A DNA stretch of 6,595 nt from Paracoccaceae bacterium. GTDB taxonomy: Bacteria; Pseudomonadota; Alphaproteobacteria; Rhodobacterales; Rhodobacteraceae. A program made the translations under genes and the position numbers. The stretch covers positions 1-6,595 of the forward strand of contig JALSHK010000018.1 in assembly GCA_026982275.1 (NCBI GenBank). Reading direction: 5' to 3'. This document shows, piece after piece, positions 1-5,454 of this stretch (within the stretch, counting starts at the first letter, position 1; every line of letters starts with the position of its first letter). The notes below the pieces were generated by a model. It had not been told where the DNA came from, made no database searches, and saw nothing but the letters and a program-made list of their open reading frames with translations.

Positions 1-412
1 CGGCCTCGTCTGCCTCGCGTGCATCCACCCAGCCTTGCCCTGCTTCTTTCTTCCAGAATGGCGCGCGGGATTTCAGGAAATCCATGATATATTCAGCCGC
101 TTCAAACGCCGCTTTTCGGTGCATCGAGGCTGTAATCACCAGCACAATCTGCGCCCCCGCTCTCAAAGGGCCATAGCGGTGAATGATCCGGCAATCCTGC
201 AATGCCCAGCGCGCGCGCGCCTCGGCCTCGATCTTTTCCAGCGCTTTTTCCGTCATCCCGGGGTAATGCTCCAGCATCATTTCAGAGCCGCCCGCCATGT
301 CGCGCACCAGCCCGGTAAAGCTGACAAGCGCCCCGATATCGGCCCGCCCCGACGTCATCAAAGCCATCTCGGCCCCCACGTCAAAATCGGCCTCCTGCAC
401 AGAAACGGCCAT
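1..412 (-). CDS. moaE: Molybdopterin synthase catalytic (large) subunit MoaE, 3' end outside window
   Basis: MoaE is the large subunit of molybdopterin synthase. With thiocarboxylated MoaD it converts cyclic pyranopterin monophosphate to molybdopterin in the cytoplasm, the second stage of molybdenum cofactor synthesis. The frame opens at ATG 412-410 and runs off the left edge after 137 codons; the family is usually about 150 residues, so only the tail is missing. Visible family motifs are ADIGALVSFTGLVRD (residues 24-38), LEHYPGMTEKAL (47-58), RW (68-69), IIHRYG (76-81), MHRKAAFEAAEYIMDFLK (97-114) and APFWKKE (117-123), which holds the conserved active-site lysine region. The start is fixed by MoaD ending 1 nt upstream (stop 416-414), so the two subunits are almost certainly cotranslated from one mRNA. 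No residue expected to be catalytic is missing in the visible part. Identification is firm; only the C-terminus is unseen. Confidence 0.94.
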   Translation of the reverse strand, partial: MAVSVQEADFDVGAEMALMTSGRADIGALVSFTGLVRDMAGGSEMMLEHYPGMTEKALEKIEAEARARWALQDCRIIHRYGPLRAGAQIVLVITASMHRKAAFEAAEYIMDFLKSRAPFWKKEAGQGWVDAREADEA

Positions 413-413
413 T

Positions 414-659
414 CTACCCCCCCGTCATTGGCGGGAAAAACGCAACCTCGCGCACGCCTTTCAGCGGCGCATCCATATCCGAAAGCTCCTGATCCACCGC
501 TACACGCACCGCGCTCATATCCTCAAACGCCGCCGCATAGCGCGGCTCGCGCGCTTTCAATTCCTGCACCAGATCTCCCACGGTCAAAGCCTCGGTTTCC
601 AGCTCTTCTTTTGGCTGCCCGATCCGCTCCCGCAGCCACGCAAAATACAATATCTGCAT
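414..659 (-). CDS. moaD: Molybdopterin synthase sulfur-carrier (small) subunit MoaD
   Basis: MoaD is the ubiquitin-fold sulfur carrier of molybdopterin synthase. Its C-terminal Gly-Gly is adenylated by a MoeB-type enzyme and thiocarboxylated, then inserted into MoaE to deliver sulfur to the precursor pterin. The protein is 81 residues, the normal length. It starts with a beta strand carrying ILYFAWLRERIG (residues 3-14), has the helix TVGDLVQELKAREP (26-39), and ends in VAFFPPMTGG with the required terminal Gly-Gly (80-81). The ATG (659-657) overlaps the TGA of pgsA by one base, and moaE starts 1 nt after the moaD stop, so translation is probably coupled through all three genes. Family and role are clear from the C-terminus and from the moaE neighbour; ThiS is excluded by the adjacent moaE and the MoaD-like core. 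Confidence 0.95.
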   Translation of the reverse strand: MQILYFAWLRERIGQPKEELETEALTVGDLVQELKAREPRYAAAFEDMSAVRVAVDQELSDMDAPLKGVREVAFFPPMTGG

Positions 660-1330
660 CAGATTTCCTTCAATAAGGGCAGCGCCTTGCGGAAATAGTC
701 AAAGCCTGTGACCAGCGTCACCGCCGCCGCCACCCAAAGCAGCCATACCCCGCCAGTGCTGGCCCAATCAAAGGCCGGCACAATCCAGCGCAGCCCGTAA
801 ATATCTTCCAGATCCCCCGCCAGAATGCCCAGCACGATCTCGTTATCCATGCCCCAGGAATAGGCCCAATAATAATGCCCCAGCAGGAAGGAGGATAAAA
901 TCACCACCACCGCCGCCATTTGCAGCGTGGTTTTCCATTTCGCCAGCGCGGTGACCTTCAGCACCGAAGCCTTATCGCCCAAAAACTCCCGCAAGCCCGA
1001 AACCAGCACCTCGCGAAAGATAATCAGCACCACGGCCGGCAGGATATCGGCGCTGGCGCTCTGGCTGACATATTGCGAGCGCACGGCGATTACGGTAAGC
1101 GCGATCAGAACCATGGCCTTATCGGCGATCGGGTCCAGCATCCGGCCCAGATTGGTGATCTGGTTCCATTTGCGCGCCAGATAGCCATCCAGATAATCCG
1201 TAAGCGCCGCCGCGATGAAAAGCGACAGCGCGATCCAGTCGCCGATGGGCGAGGGCAAAAACGCATAAACCAGCCCCACGGCAGGGGCGGCAATCAGGCG
1301 AAATATGGTCAGGATATTCGGAATATTCAC
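659..1330 (-). CDS. pgsA: CDP-diacylglycerol--glycerol-3-phosphate 3-phosphatidyltransferase
   Basis: PgsA transfers the phosphatidyl group of CDP-diacylglycerol to glycerol-3-phosphate, giving phosphatidylglycerol phosphate, the committed step to phosphatidylglycerol and cardiolipin. It acts in the inner membrane. The CDP-alcohol phosphotransferase signature is complete: D45, D48-G49, A52-R53, G62, D66 and D70 (numbering from the GTG), seen in TDYLDGYLARKW and LGRMLDPIAD. The N-terminus NIPNILTIFRLIAAP is typical of PgsA rather than of Pss or Cls-type relatives. Several hydrophobic segments follow (around 72-85, 96-111, 136-152 and 194-210). The start is uncertain. GTG at 1330-1328 places the initiator directly before NIPN, as in known PgsA proteins (223 aa). 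A TTG at 1360-1358, 2 nt after the uvrC stop, would add a basic ten-residue extension (233 aa). Neither has a good ribosome binding site. It lies between uvrC and moaD in one apparent operon. Confidence 0.92.
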   Translation of the reverse strand: MNIPNILTIFRLIAAPAVGLVYAFLPSPIGDWIALSLFIAAALTDYLDGYLARKWNQITNLGRMLDPIADKAMVLIALTVIAVRSQYVSQSASADILPAVVLIIFREVLVSGLREFLGDKASVLKVTALAKWKTTLQMAAVVVILSSFLLGHYYWAYSWGMDNEIVLGILAGDLEDIYGLRWIVPAFDWASTGGVWLLWVAAAVTLVTGFDYFRKALPLLKEI

Positions 1331-1362
1331 AGGGCTGGCTTTCTTGGCGGTTTTTCGCAAGT

Positions 1363-3261
1363 TTAACCATTCTCGCGGAAATAGGAATAGATGGTTTCGG
1401 CCATTTTGCCGGAAATCCCTTCAACCGCCTTCAAATCCGCCAGATCCGCGCGGGATGCCGCCTTGGCCGAGCCAAAATGCGCCAGTAAAGCCCGCTTGCG
1501 CGCCGCCCCCACGCCCGGCACCCCGTCTAGCGGCGTCGCCCCGATGGCCTTGCTACGCTTGGCGCGGTGGGTGCCAATGGCAAAGCGGTGCGCCTCGTCG
1601 CGCAGGCGCTGCACGAAATATAGCACCGGATCGCGATGCGGCAGCGCAAAGGGGCGCTGGCCCGATATATGGAATTCCTCTTTCCCCGCATCCCGATCCA
1701 CCCCTTTGGCCACCCCGACCATGGCAATCCCCTCCACCCCCATTTCCGTCATCACCGCGCGCACCGCGCTCACCTGCCCCGCGCCGCCATCGATCAGCAG
1801 CAGGTCCGGCCACAGGCCCTTTTCACGGTTCGGGTCTTCCTTGACCAGCCGATGAAAACGCCGCGTCAGCACCTCTTTCATCATGCCGAAATCATCGCCC
1901 GGCGTCAGGCTCTCGCCTTTTATATTGAACTTGCGATAGGCCGATTTCATCCAGCCCTCCGGCCCTGCCACCACCATTGCGCCCACCGCATGCGCGCCCT
2001 GGATATGGGAGTTATCATAGATCTCTATCCGCTTGGGCGGCGCGGGCAGGCCAAAAGCCTTGGCCAGCCCCGCCAGCAGCCGCGCTTGCGAGGCGGTCTC
2101 GGCGAGCTTCCTTGCCAAGGCCTCGCGCGCGTTGCGCAGGGCGTTCTCCACTAGCTCTTTCTTCTCGCCCCGCTTGGGCAGCAATAGCGCCACCTTGCGG
2201 TTGGCTTTGGCGCTAAACGCCTCTTCCAGAAGGTCTGGCCGCTCTACCGGCTCGCTGAGCAATATCAACGGCGGCGGCGGCTTGTTATCATAAAATTGCA
2301 CCATAAACGCCTCGAGGATTTCGGCGGCATCCGCCGAGCCGCCGGTGCGCGGATAATAGGCGCGATTGCCCCAATTCTGGTTGGCGCGGATAAAAAACAC
2401 CTGCACACAGGCCTGCCCACCCTCTTGATGCAGCGCGATAATATCGGCCTGGGATACCCCCGCCGGATTCACCCCCTGCGAGACCTGCACCTGCGCCATT
2501 GCCGCCAGCCGGTCGCGCAACGCGCCGGCCTTTTCATATTCCATCTTTTCCGAAGCCTCGCGCATTTCCAGCGCCAGCCGCTGCTGGATCTCGCTGGATT
2601 TCCCGCCCAGAAATTCCAGCCCCTCCTGCACCAGTGCACCGTAATCCTTGGCCGAAATATGCCCCACACATGGCCCCGAGCAGCGCTTGATCTGATATTG
2701 CAAACAGGCCCGCGTGCGCCCGGCAAAATCCGCATCCGAGCAATTACGCAGCAAAAACACCCGCTCCAGCTGCGCCAGGGTGCGGCTCACGGCGCCATTG
2801 GAGGCAAAGGGGCCAAAATATTTGCCCGCCTCGCGCCGCGCCCCGCGATGTTTTTTGATCTGCGGGAAATCATGCTCGGTGGTTACCAGAATGCTGGGAA
2901 AGGATTTATCGTCGCGCAGCAGCACATTATAGCGCGGCTTTAGCTGCTTGATCAGGTTTTGCTCCAAGAGCAGCGCCTCGGTTTCGGTGCGGGTGGTAAG
3001 GAACATCATGCTGGCTGTGGCCGAGATCATCCGGCCAATGCGCGCTGAATGGCCCGAAGGGCGGGCATAGCTGGAAACCCTGTTTCGCAGTTGCCGCGCC
3101 TTGCCGACATAAAGCACCCCGCCCGCAGCATCCAGCATGCGATAAACGCCGGGAGAGCTATCCAGCCCGCTCAAATAGCCACGAATCACCTCATGGCCAC
3201 GAAGCTCGCCATTGGGGCGGCCCTCTTCTTCAAATCCGGATTCTGGCATGGAATCGATCAT
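1363..3261 (-). CDS. uvrC: UvrABC excinuclease subunit C
   Basis: UvrC makes both incisions around a DNA lesion after UvrA/UvrB loading in nucleotide excision repair. All domains are present (numbering from ATG 3261, 632 aa, a normal length): N-terminal GIY-YIG nuclease with SSPGVYRM (35-42) and LYVGKARQLRNRV (50-62) for the 3' cut; a cysteine cluster C174, C186, C194, C198 that in E. coli UvrC binds a 4Fe-4S cluster; a UVR motif EKMEYEKAGALRDRL (238-252) for UvrB contact; the RNase H-like nuclease with D416 in IYDNSHIQG, D491 in LLIDGGAGQ and H558 in RDEAHRFA for the 5' cut; and a C-terminal double helix-hairpin-helix (about 579-630, VPGVGAARKRALL and VEGISGKMAETI). The frame is open further up to a GTG at 3336, but its AGGAG lies too close to that codon, and known UvrC proteins have about 25 residues before the conserved IRGYL, which fits ATG 3261 or ATG 3249. 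pgsA follows closely. Confidence 0.96.
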   Translation of the reverse strand: MIDSMPESGFEEEGRPNGELRGHEVIRGYLSGLDSSPGVYRMLDAAGGVLYVGKARQLRNRVSSYARPSGHSARIGRMISATASMMFLTTRTETEALLLEQNLIKQLKPRYNVLLRDDKSFPSILVTTEHDFPQIKKHRGARREAGKYFGPFASNGAVSRTLAQLERVFLLRNCSDADFAGRTRACLQYQIKRCSGPCVGHISAKDYGALVQEGLEFLGGKSSEIQQRLALEMREASEKMEYEKAGALRDRLAAMAQVQVSQGVNPAGVSQADIIALHQEGGQACVQVFFIRANQNWGNRAYYPRTGGSADAAEILEAFMVQFYDNKPPPPLILLSEPVERPDLLEEAFSAKANRKVALLLPKRGEKKELVENALRNAREALARKLAETASQARLLAGLAKAFGLPAPPKRIEIYDNSHIQGAHAVGAMVVAGPEGWMKSAYRKFNIKGESLTPGDDFGMMKEVLTRRFHRLVKEDPNREKGLWPDLLLIDGGAGQVSAVRAVMTEMGVEGIAMVGVAKGVDRDAGKEEFHISGQRPFALPHRDPVLYFVQRLRDEAHRFAIGTHRAKRSKAIGATPLDGVPGVGAARKRALLAHFGSAKAASRADLADLKAVEGISGKMAETIYSYFRENG

Positions 3262-3329
3262 AAGGTGAACATAAGTGATTCTTCCGGGCAGCGCATCTGT
3301 GTTTGCACAAAAATCAAGAGAAATTCCAT
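3258..3329 (-). CDS. Possible 23-codon leader peptide coupled to uvrC
   Basis: A small ORF lies directly ahead of uvrC in another frame. It has an AGGAG ribosome binding site (3340-3336) with an ideal 6-nt gap to its ATG (3329-3327), runs 23 codons (starting MEFLLIFVQTQM, ending SLMFTL) and stops at TGA 3260-3258. That stop overlaps the uvrC ATG (3261-3259) as ATGA, the classic layout for translational coupling. The uvrC ATG itself has no Shine-Dalgarno sequence (the bases before it read TTCACCTT). The peptide has no run of one amino acid that would suggest attenuation, and nothing about its own function can be said. It could be chance, since the same AGGAG also lies just before an in-frame GTG of uvrC, although that spacing is too short to work well. 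Layout is seen directly; function is inference. Confidence 0.35.
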   Translation of the reverse strand: MEFLLIFVQTQMRCPEESLMFTL

Positions 3330-3339
3330 CCACCACTCC

Positions 3340-3348
3340 TGTGGATAA
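3340..3348 (-). promoter_or_regulatory. Perfect DnaA box (TTATCCACA)
   Basis: On the minus strand, bases 3348-3340 read TTATCCACA, an exact match to the strong DnaA box. It lies between the AT-rich spacer and the uvrC leader, partly touching the AGGAG at 3340-3336. A second copy with two mismatches (TTCCCCACA, 3360-3352) lies 12 bp upstream in the same orientation. Bound DnaA here would sit just downstream of a candidate uvrC promoter and could control it. The site could also be part of a larger DnaA-binding region. The match is seen directly; the role is inference. Confidence 0.6.
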
Positions 3349-3351
3349 CTC

Positions 3352-3360
3352 TGTGGGGAA
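3352..3360 (-). promoter_or_regulatory. Imperfect second DnaA box (TTCCCCACA)
   Basis: Bases 3360-3352 of the minus strand read TTCCCCACA, two mismatches from TTATCCACA. It has the same orientation as, and a 12-bp start-to-start spacing from, the perfect box at 3348-3340, so the two form a short tandem array (shared CTGTGG on the plus strand at 3339-3344 and 3351-3356). Alone it would be unremarkable; the pairing makes it plausible. Confidence 0.35.
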
Positions 3361-3383
3361 CTATGCCCGGAGATGGGTTTTCC

Positions 3384-3389
3384 CTTATA
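3384..3389 (-). promoter_or_regulatory. Candidate -10 element for the uvrC operon
   Basis: Minus-strand bases 3389-3384 read TATAAG, five of six matches to TATAAT, within the AT-rich spacer about 55 nt ahead of the leader ORF start. The only -35-like hexamer nearby, TTGCCC (3415-3410), lies 20 nt upstream, longer than the usual 17. Transcription starting here would place the DnaA boxes about 20-40 nt downstream, where a bound protein could block elongation or initiation. Weak, sequence-only evidence. Confidence 0.25.
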
Positions 3390-3549
3390 TTTGGCCTATT
3401 TAATCGAAGTGGGCAAAAATTAGGCATTTTCTCAACCTTTTGAAAAATATGACTATTTTTTTGTGTATTCGCTAGTTCATTGATTTTGCAAGACATTCTT
3501 AACCGTTTTGCCAAAGCCGCCCTAAAAGGTGGACAACTCGGCTGTGACT

Positions 3550-4326
3550 CTATTCCGGACCAAGGATATCGGGGGTTTCCCATGCGAGGTGTTGGCCGCC
3601 ATCAAGGCATAAAAGCTGCCCCGTCAGACCCGGTGAATCAAGGATGAATTCCATCGCGCGGCAGATCTCCCCGGGGTCGGAGCCGCGCTGCAATATTGTG
3701 GCTTTTCGCTGGTTTGCAAAGTGTTCTTCAGATTGCCGCGCGCCCACCAGCGTAGGCCCTGGCCCGATGCCGTTTACCCGAATGCGTGGTGCCAGCGCCT
3801 GGGCCGCGGTTTTGGTAAAGGCCCAAAGCCCCGCCTTGGCGAGGCTATAGGTCATGAATTCCGGCGTGGGTTTCCGCACGCGCTGATCGATCATATTTAT
3901 CACATTACCCATGGCCAGCGGCTCGCCGTCATTGCCCAGATCCGGAGCCTGTGCCGCAAAAGCCTGTGTCAGGAAAACCGGCGCGCGCAGATTGGAATCC
4001 ATATGTCGCGCCCAGCTCTCGCCGTCTGCCGTTTCCAGATTATCGTATTCAAAAATCGAGGCATTATTTATCAGCACATCCAGCGGGCGGCCCAGCGCTG
4101 CCGCTGCCTGCGGGACCAGCCCCGCCACCGCGCCCGCATCCAGCAGGTCCGCCTGAAGGGCTACGGCATTCACGCCCATTTCCCGCGCTTCGCTTGCCAC
4201 TGCCTGCGCAGGGGCTTCGGAGCTGGCATAATGCACCACTATATCCGCGCCCCGCTTTGCCAGCCGCAGCGCCATCGCCCGCCCAAGTCGCAGGGCGCCC
4301 CCGGTAACAAGTGCTGCATTGGCCAT
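3550..4326 (-). CDS. Short-chain dehydrogenase/reductase, pteridine reductase (PTR1/FolM)-like
   Basis: A 258-residue classical SDR with a Rossmann fold: TGGALRLG (8-15) for NADP(H) binding, HYASSEA (32-38) after the second strand, where PTR1 holds basic and hydroxyl residues that select NADPH, NNAS (87-90), and Y160-x3-K164 in YSLAKAGLW. The position 13 residues before the catalytic Tyr, Ser in most SDRs, is Asp147 (in NVINMIDQ). An Asp there is the hallmark of PTR1 (D181/Y194/K198 in Leishmania) and of E. coli FolM, which reduce dihydropterin and dihydrofolate-type substrates. The TGxxxRLG form of the glycine motif and NNASIFEYD also fit that group. I infer a cytoplasmic NADPH-dependent pterin or folate reductase, though the substrate is not proven. 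The ATG has GGGGAG seven bases upstream, inside the end of the antiporter gene, whose stop is 3 nt away. It seems to be the last gene of the upstream transcription unit. Confidence 0.85.
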   Translation of the reverse strand: MANAALVTGGALRLGRAMALRLAKRGADIVVHYASSEAPAQAVASEAREMGVNAVALQADLLDAGAVAGLVPQAAAALGRPLDVLINNASIFEYDNLETADGESWARHMDSNLRAPVFLTQAFAAQAPDLGNDGEPLAMGNVINMIDQRVRKPTPEFMTYSLAKAGLWAFTKTAAQALAPRIRVNGIGPGPTLVGARQSEEHFANQRKATILQRGSDPGEICRAMEFILDSPGLTGQLLCLDGGQHLAWETPDILGPE

Positions 4327-4329
4327 AAT

Positions 4330-5274
4330 CTATCTCCCCAGTAGTGACACCATATAAGCCGCGTATAGCGCCAGAAAGCCGAATCCCCAGAGCCGCCCCA
4401 TATTCATTCTGGTAAAGACAAACACCCCGAGCAAAAGCGAGGCCCCCAGCATCAGCCAAAGATCGAAATGCAACAATTCCTTGGCAATCGGCAGCGGGCC
4501 AAACAGGCTGGTAACGCCCATGATCGCCAGCAGATTAAACATATTGGAGCCAATGACATTGCCCAGCGCCACATCGGCCTCACGGCGCAGGGCGGCAACG
4601 GTGGTCGTTGCCAGCTCGGGCAGCGAGGTGCCCACGGCCACCAAAGTCAGCCCGATCACTTCTTCGCCAAGACCAAATCGCGCCGCAATAATCAGCGAGC
4701 CTTCGATCATCAGCTGCGCCCCCAGCGGCAGCCCCACCACGCCCGCCATGATATAGGCCGCCATGCGCCAGCCCGGCATATCCGGCTCAATCCCCTCAAT
4801 CTCGGCAAGAGCTGCATTTGAAATCGCCCGCGCGCCCATCGCCGAGCGCAGATTATCCCATAGCATCGCCGCCAGCAGGCCCAGCAGCACCGCCGCATGC
4901 CACAGATGCAGCGGCCCCATAAAGGCCAGCGCGATAAAGATCACCGAGACACCGATCATCATCAGATATATTCGCTTGGTATCGGATGCGCCGGTATCCA
5001 GGGTATAGATCAGCGCCGGAAAGCCCAGCACCAGCAGCACATTGGCCGTATTGGAGCCGACAACATTCCCCAGCGCAATCCCGGGCGCGCCTTCCAGCGC
5101 GGATTGAACCGCAATCAGCATTTCAGGGGCGGAGGTGCCAAAACCGACAATGGTCACACTTACAATCAGGGTTGGCACGCCCAGGCGCAGGCTGAGCGCA
5201 ACCGCCCCCTTCACCAGAAAATCTCCGGCAAGAAGCAAAAGCACCAAGCCGCTCGCCACTAACAAAAACGCCAT
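4330..5274 (-). CDS. Calcium/sodium antiporter (CaCA family, YrbG-like)
   Basis: An inner-membrane cation antiporter of the Ca2+/cation superfamily, 314 residues, the usual length for bacterial YrbG-type exchangers, expected to expel Ca2+ in exchange for Na+ (or H+). The two inverted alpha repeats are clear: alpha-1 with GFGTSAPE (44-51) and GNVVGSN (69-75), alpha-2 with AVGTSLPE (213-220) and GNVIGSN (238-244). The Glu of each GTSxPE (E51, E220) and the Asn/Ser of GNVxGSN are the ion-binding residues of the family. About ten hydrophobic segments flank a short polar loop (about 141-170, NLRSAMGARAISN and following) between the halves. The ATG directly follows the TAA of the small zinc-ribbon gene (TAAATG) and has GAGGA (5287-5283) eight bases upstream. 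The true ion pair cannot be told from sequence. Confidence 0.93.
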   Translation of the reverse strand: MAFLLVASGLVLLLLAGDFLVKGAVALSLRLGVPTLIVSVTIVGFGTSAPEMLIAVQSALEGAPGIALGNVVGSNTANVLLVLGFPALIYTLDTGASDTKRIYLMMIGVSVIFIALAFMGPLHLWHAAVLLGLLAAMLWDNLRSAMGARAISNAALAEIEGIEPDMPGWRMAAYIMAGVVGLPLGAQLMIEGSLIIAARFGLGEEVIGLTLVAVGTSLPELATTTVAALRREADVALGNVIGSNMFNLLAIMGVTSLFGPLPIAKELLHFDLWLMLGASLLLGVFVFTRMNMGRLWGFGFLALYAAYMVSLLGR

Positions 5275-5451
5275 TTATTTTTTCCTCGAAGCACAGGTGG
5301 CGCAGGGGCCGTTACCGATTATAAAAGACCCGCAGGTCTTGCATTTACGCGCTTTCTTGCCCTTGGGCTTTGCGGTCGGATTGATCAGCTTTCCCACCAT
5401 GCCGATGGTCATCATCAGCACCAGAAACAATACGATTATCTTGAGAAACAT
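5275..5451 (-). CDS. Small membrane-anchored zinc-ribbon protein, 58 aa, function unknown
   Basis: A short gene of 58 codons fits exactly between its neighbours: it starts 3 nt after the S49 peptidase stop and its TAA abuts the antiporter ATG. The protein starts MFLKIIVLFLVLMMTIGMVG, one hydrophobic helix (about 4-20) that could be a membrane anchor or uncleaved signal. A proline/lysine-rich linker follows (25-36, PTAKPKGKKARK), then C37-x2-C40 and C50-x2-C53 (KCKTCGS and GPCATCA), a four-cysteine zinc-ribbon knuckle pair, and a basic end, SRKK. The positive linker predicts the ribbon in the cytoplasm. The ribosome binding site is poor, so translation probably depends on the upstream gene. 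The tight packing and the coherent helix-plus-ribbon design argue that it is real. I do not recognise a named family; a role with either neighbour is unproven. Confidence 0.8.
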   Translation of the reverse strand: MFLKIIVLFLVLMMTIGMVGKLINPTAKPKGKKARKCKTCGSFIIGNGPCATCASRKK

Positions 5452-5454
5452 CGG

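Larger units (their letters stand above)
3337..3549. other. AT-rich intergenic spacer upstream of uvrC
   Basis: This is the longest clearly non-coding stretch. Bases 3391-3490 contain 31 G or C in 100 by hand count, against GC-rich genes on both sides, with runs such as the A/T tract at 3441-3472. It separates the reductase gene (stop at 3552-3550) from uvrC, both on the minus strand, so it should hold the end of the first transcript and the promoter of the uvrC operon. DnaA boxes occur at the uvrC end (3340-3360), and a two-mismatch relative, TTGTCCACC, at the other end (3537-3529). Just after the reductase gene AGCCG (3543-3539) can pair with CGGCT (about 3519-3515), but the loop is about 19 nt and no T-run of the usual kind follows, so I do not call a terminator. 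I see no RNA gene or riboswitch in it. Confidence 0.7.

Noticed and set aside
35..2943. Long plus-strand open frames opposite moaE, pgsA and uvrC (for example 35-676, 1636-2154 and 2296-2943)
   Set aside because: They are shadows of GC-rich genes on the other strand. Their translations are rich in Arg, Pro, His and Ala without any domain, whereas the minus-strand frames show complete known families.
3266..3281. Possible alphaproteobacterial SOS (LexA) box, GAAC-N7-ATTC, ahead of uvrC
   Set aside because: The second half-site differs from the GAAC-N7-GAAC consensus at three of four positions; no better copy was found in the spacer.
3499..3505. CtrA-like half site TTAACCG in the uvrC spacer
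   Set aside because: Only a half site; no second TTAA lies 7 bp away, so it is expected by chance in AT-rich DNA.
3515..3545. Possible intrinsic terminator after the reductase gene
   Set aside because: The stem is only 5 bp with a loop of about 19 nt and no clear T-run follows.
3277..3550. GANTC (CcrM methylation) sites flanking the spacer at 3277-3281 and 3546-3550
   Set aside because: Further GANTC sites occur inside the surrounding genes (for example near 2465, 3184 and 3252), so there is no special clustering at the spacer.
3314..3583. An 89-codon minus-strand open frame across the reductase/uvrC spacer
   Set aside because: It covers AT-rich non-coding sequence, overlaps both the end of the reductase and the uvrC leader, has no recognisable domain, and its composition (many Pro, Asn, Arg) is not like the neighbours.
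3721..4344. A 207-codon plus-strand open frame opposite the reductase gene
   Set aside because: The minus-strand frame has a full SDR motif set; the plus frame has none and no ribosome binding site that would support it.
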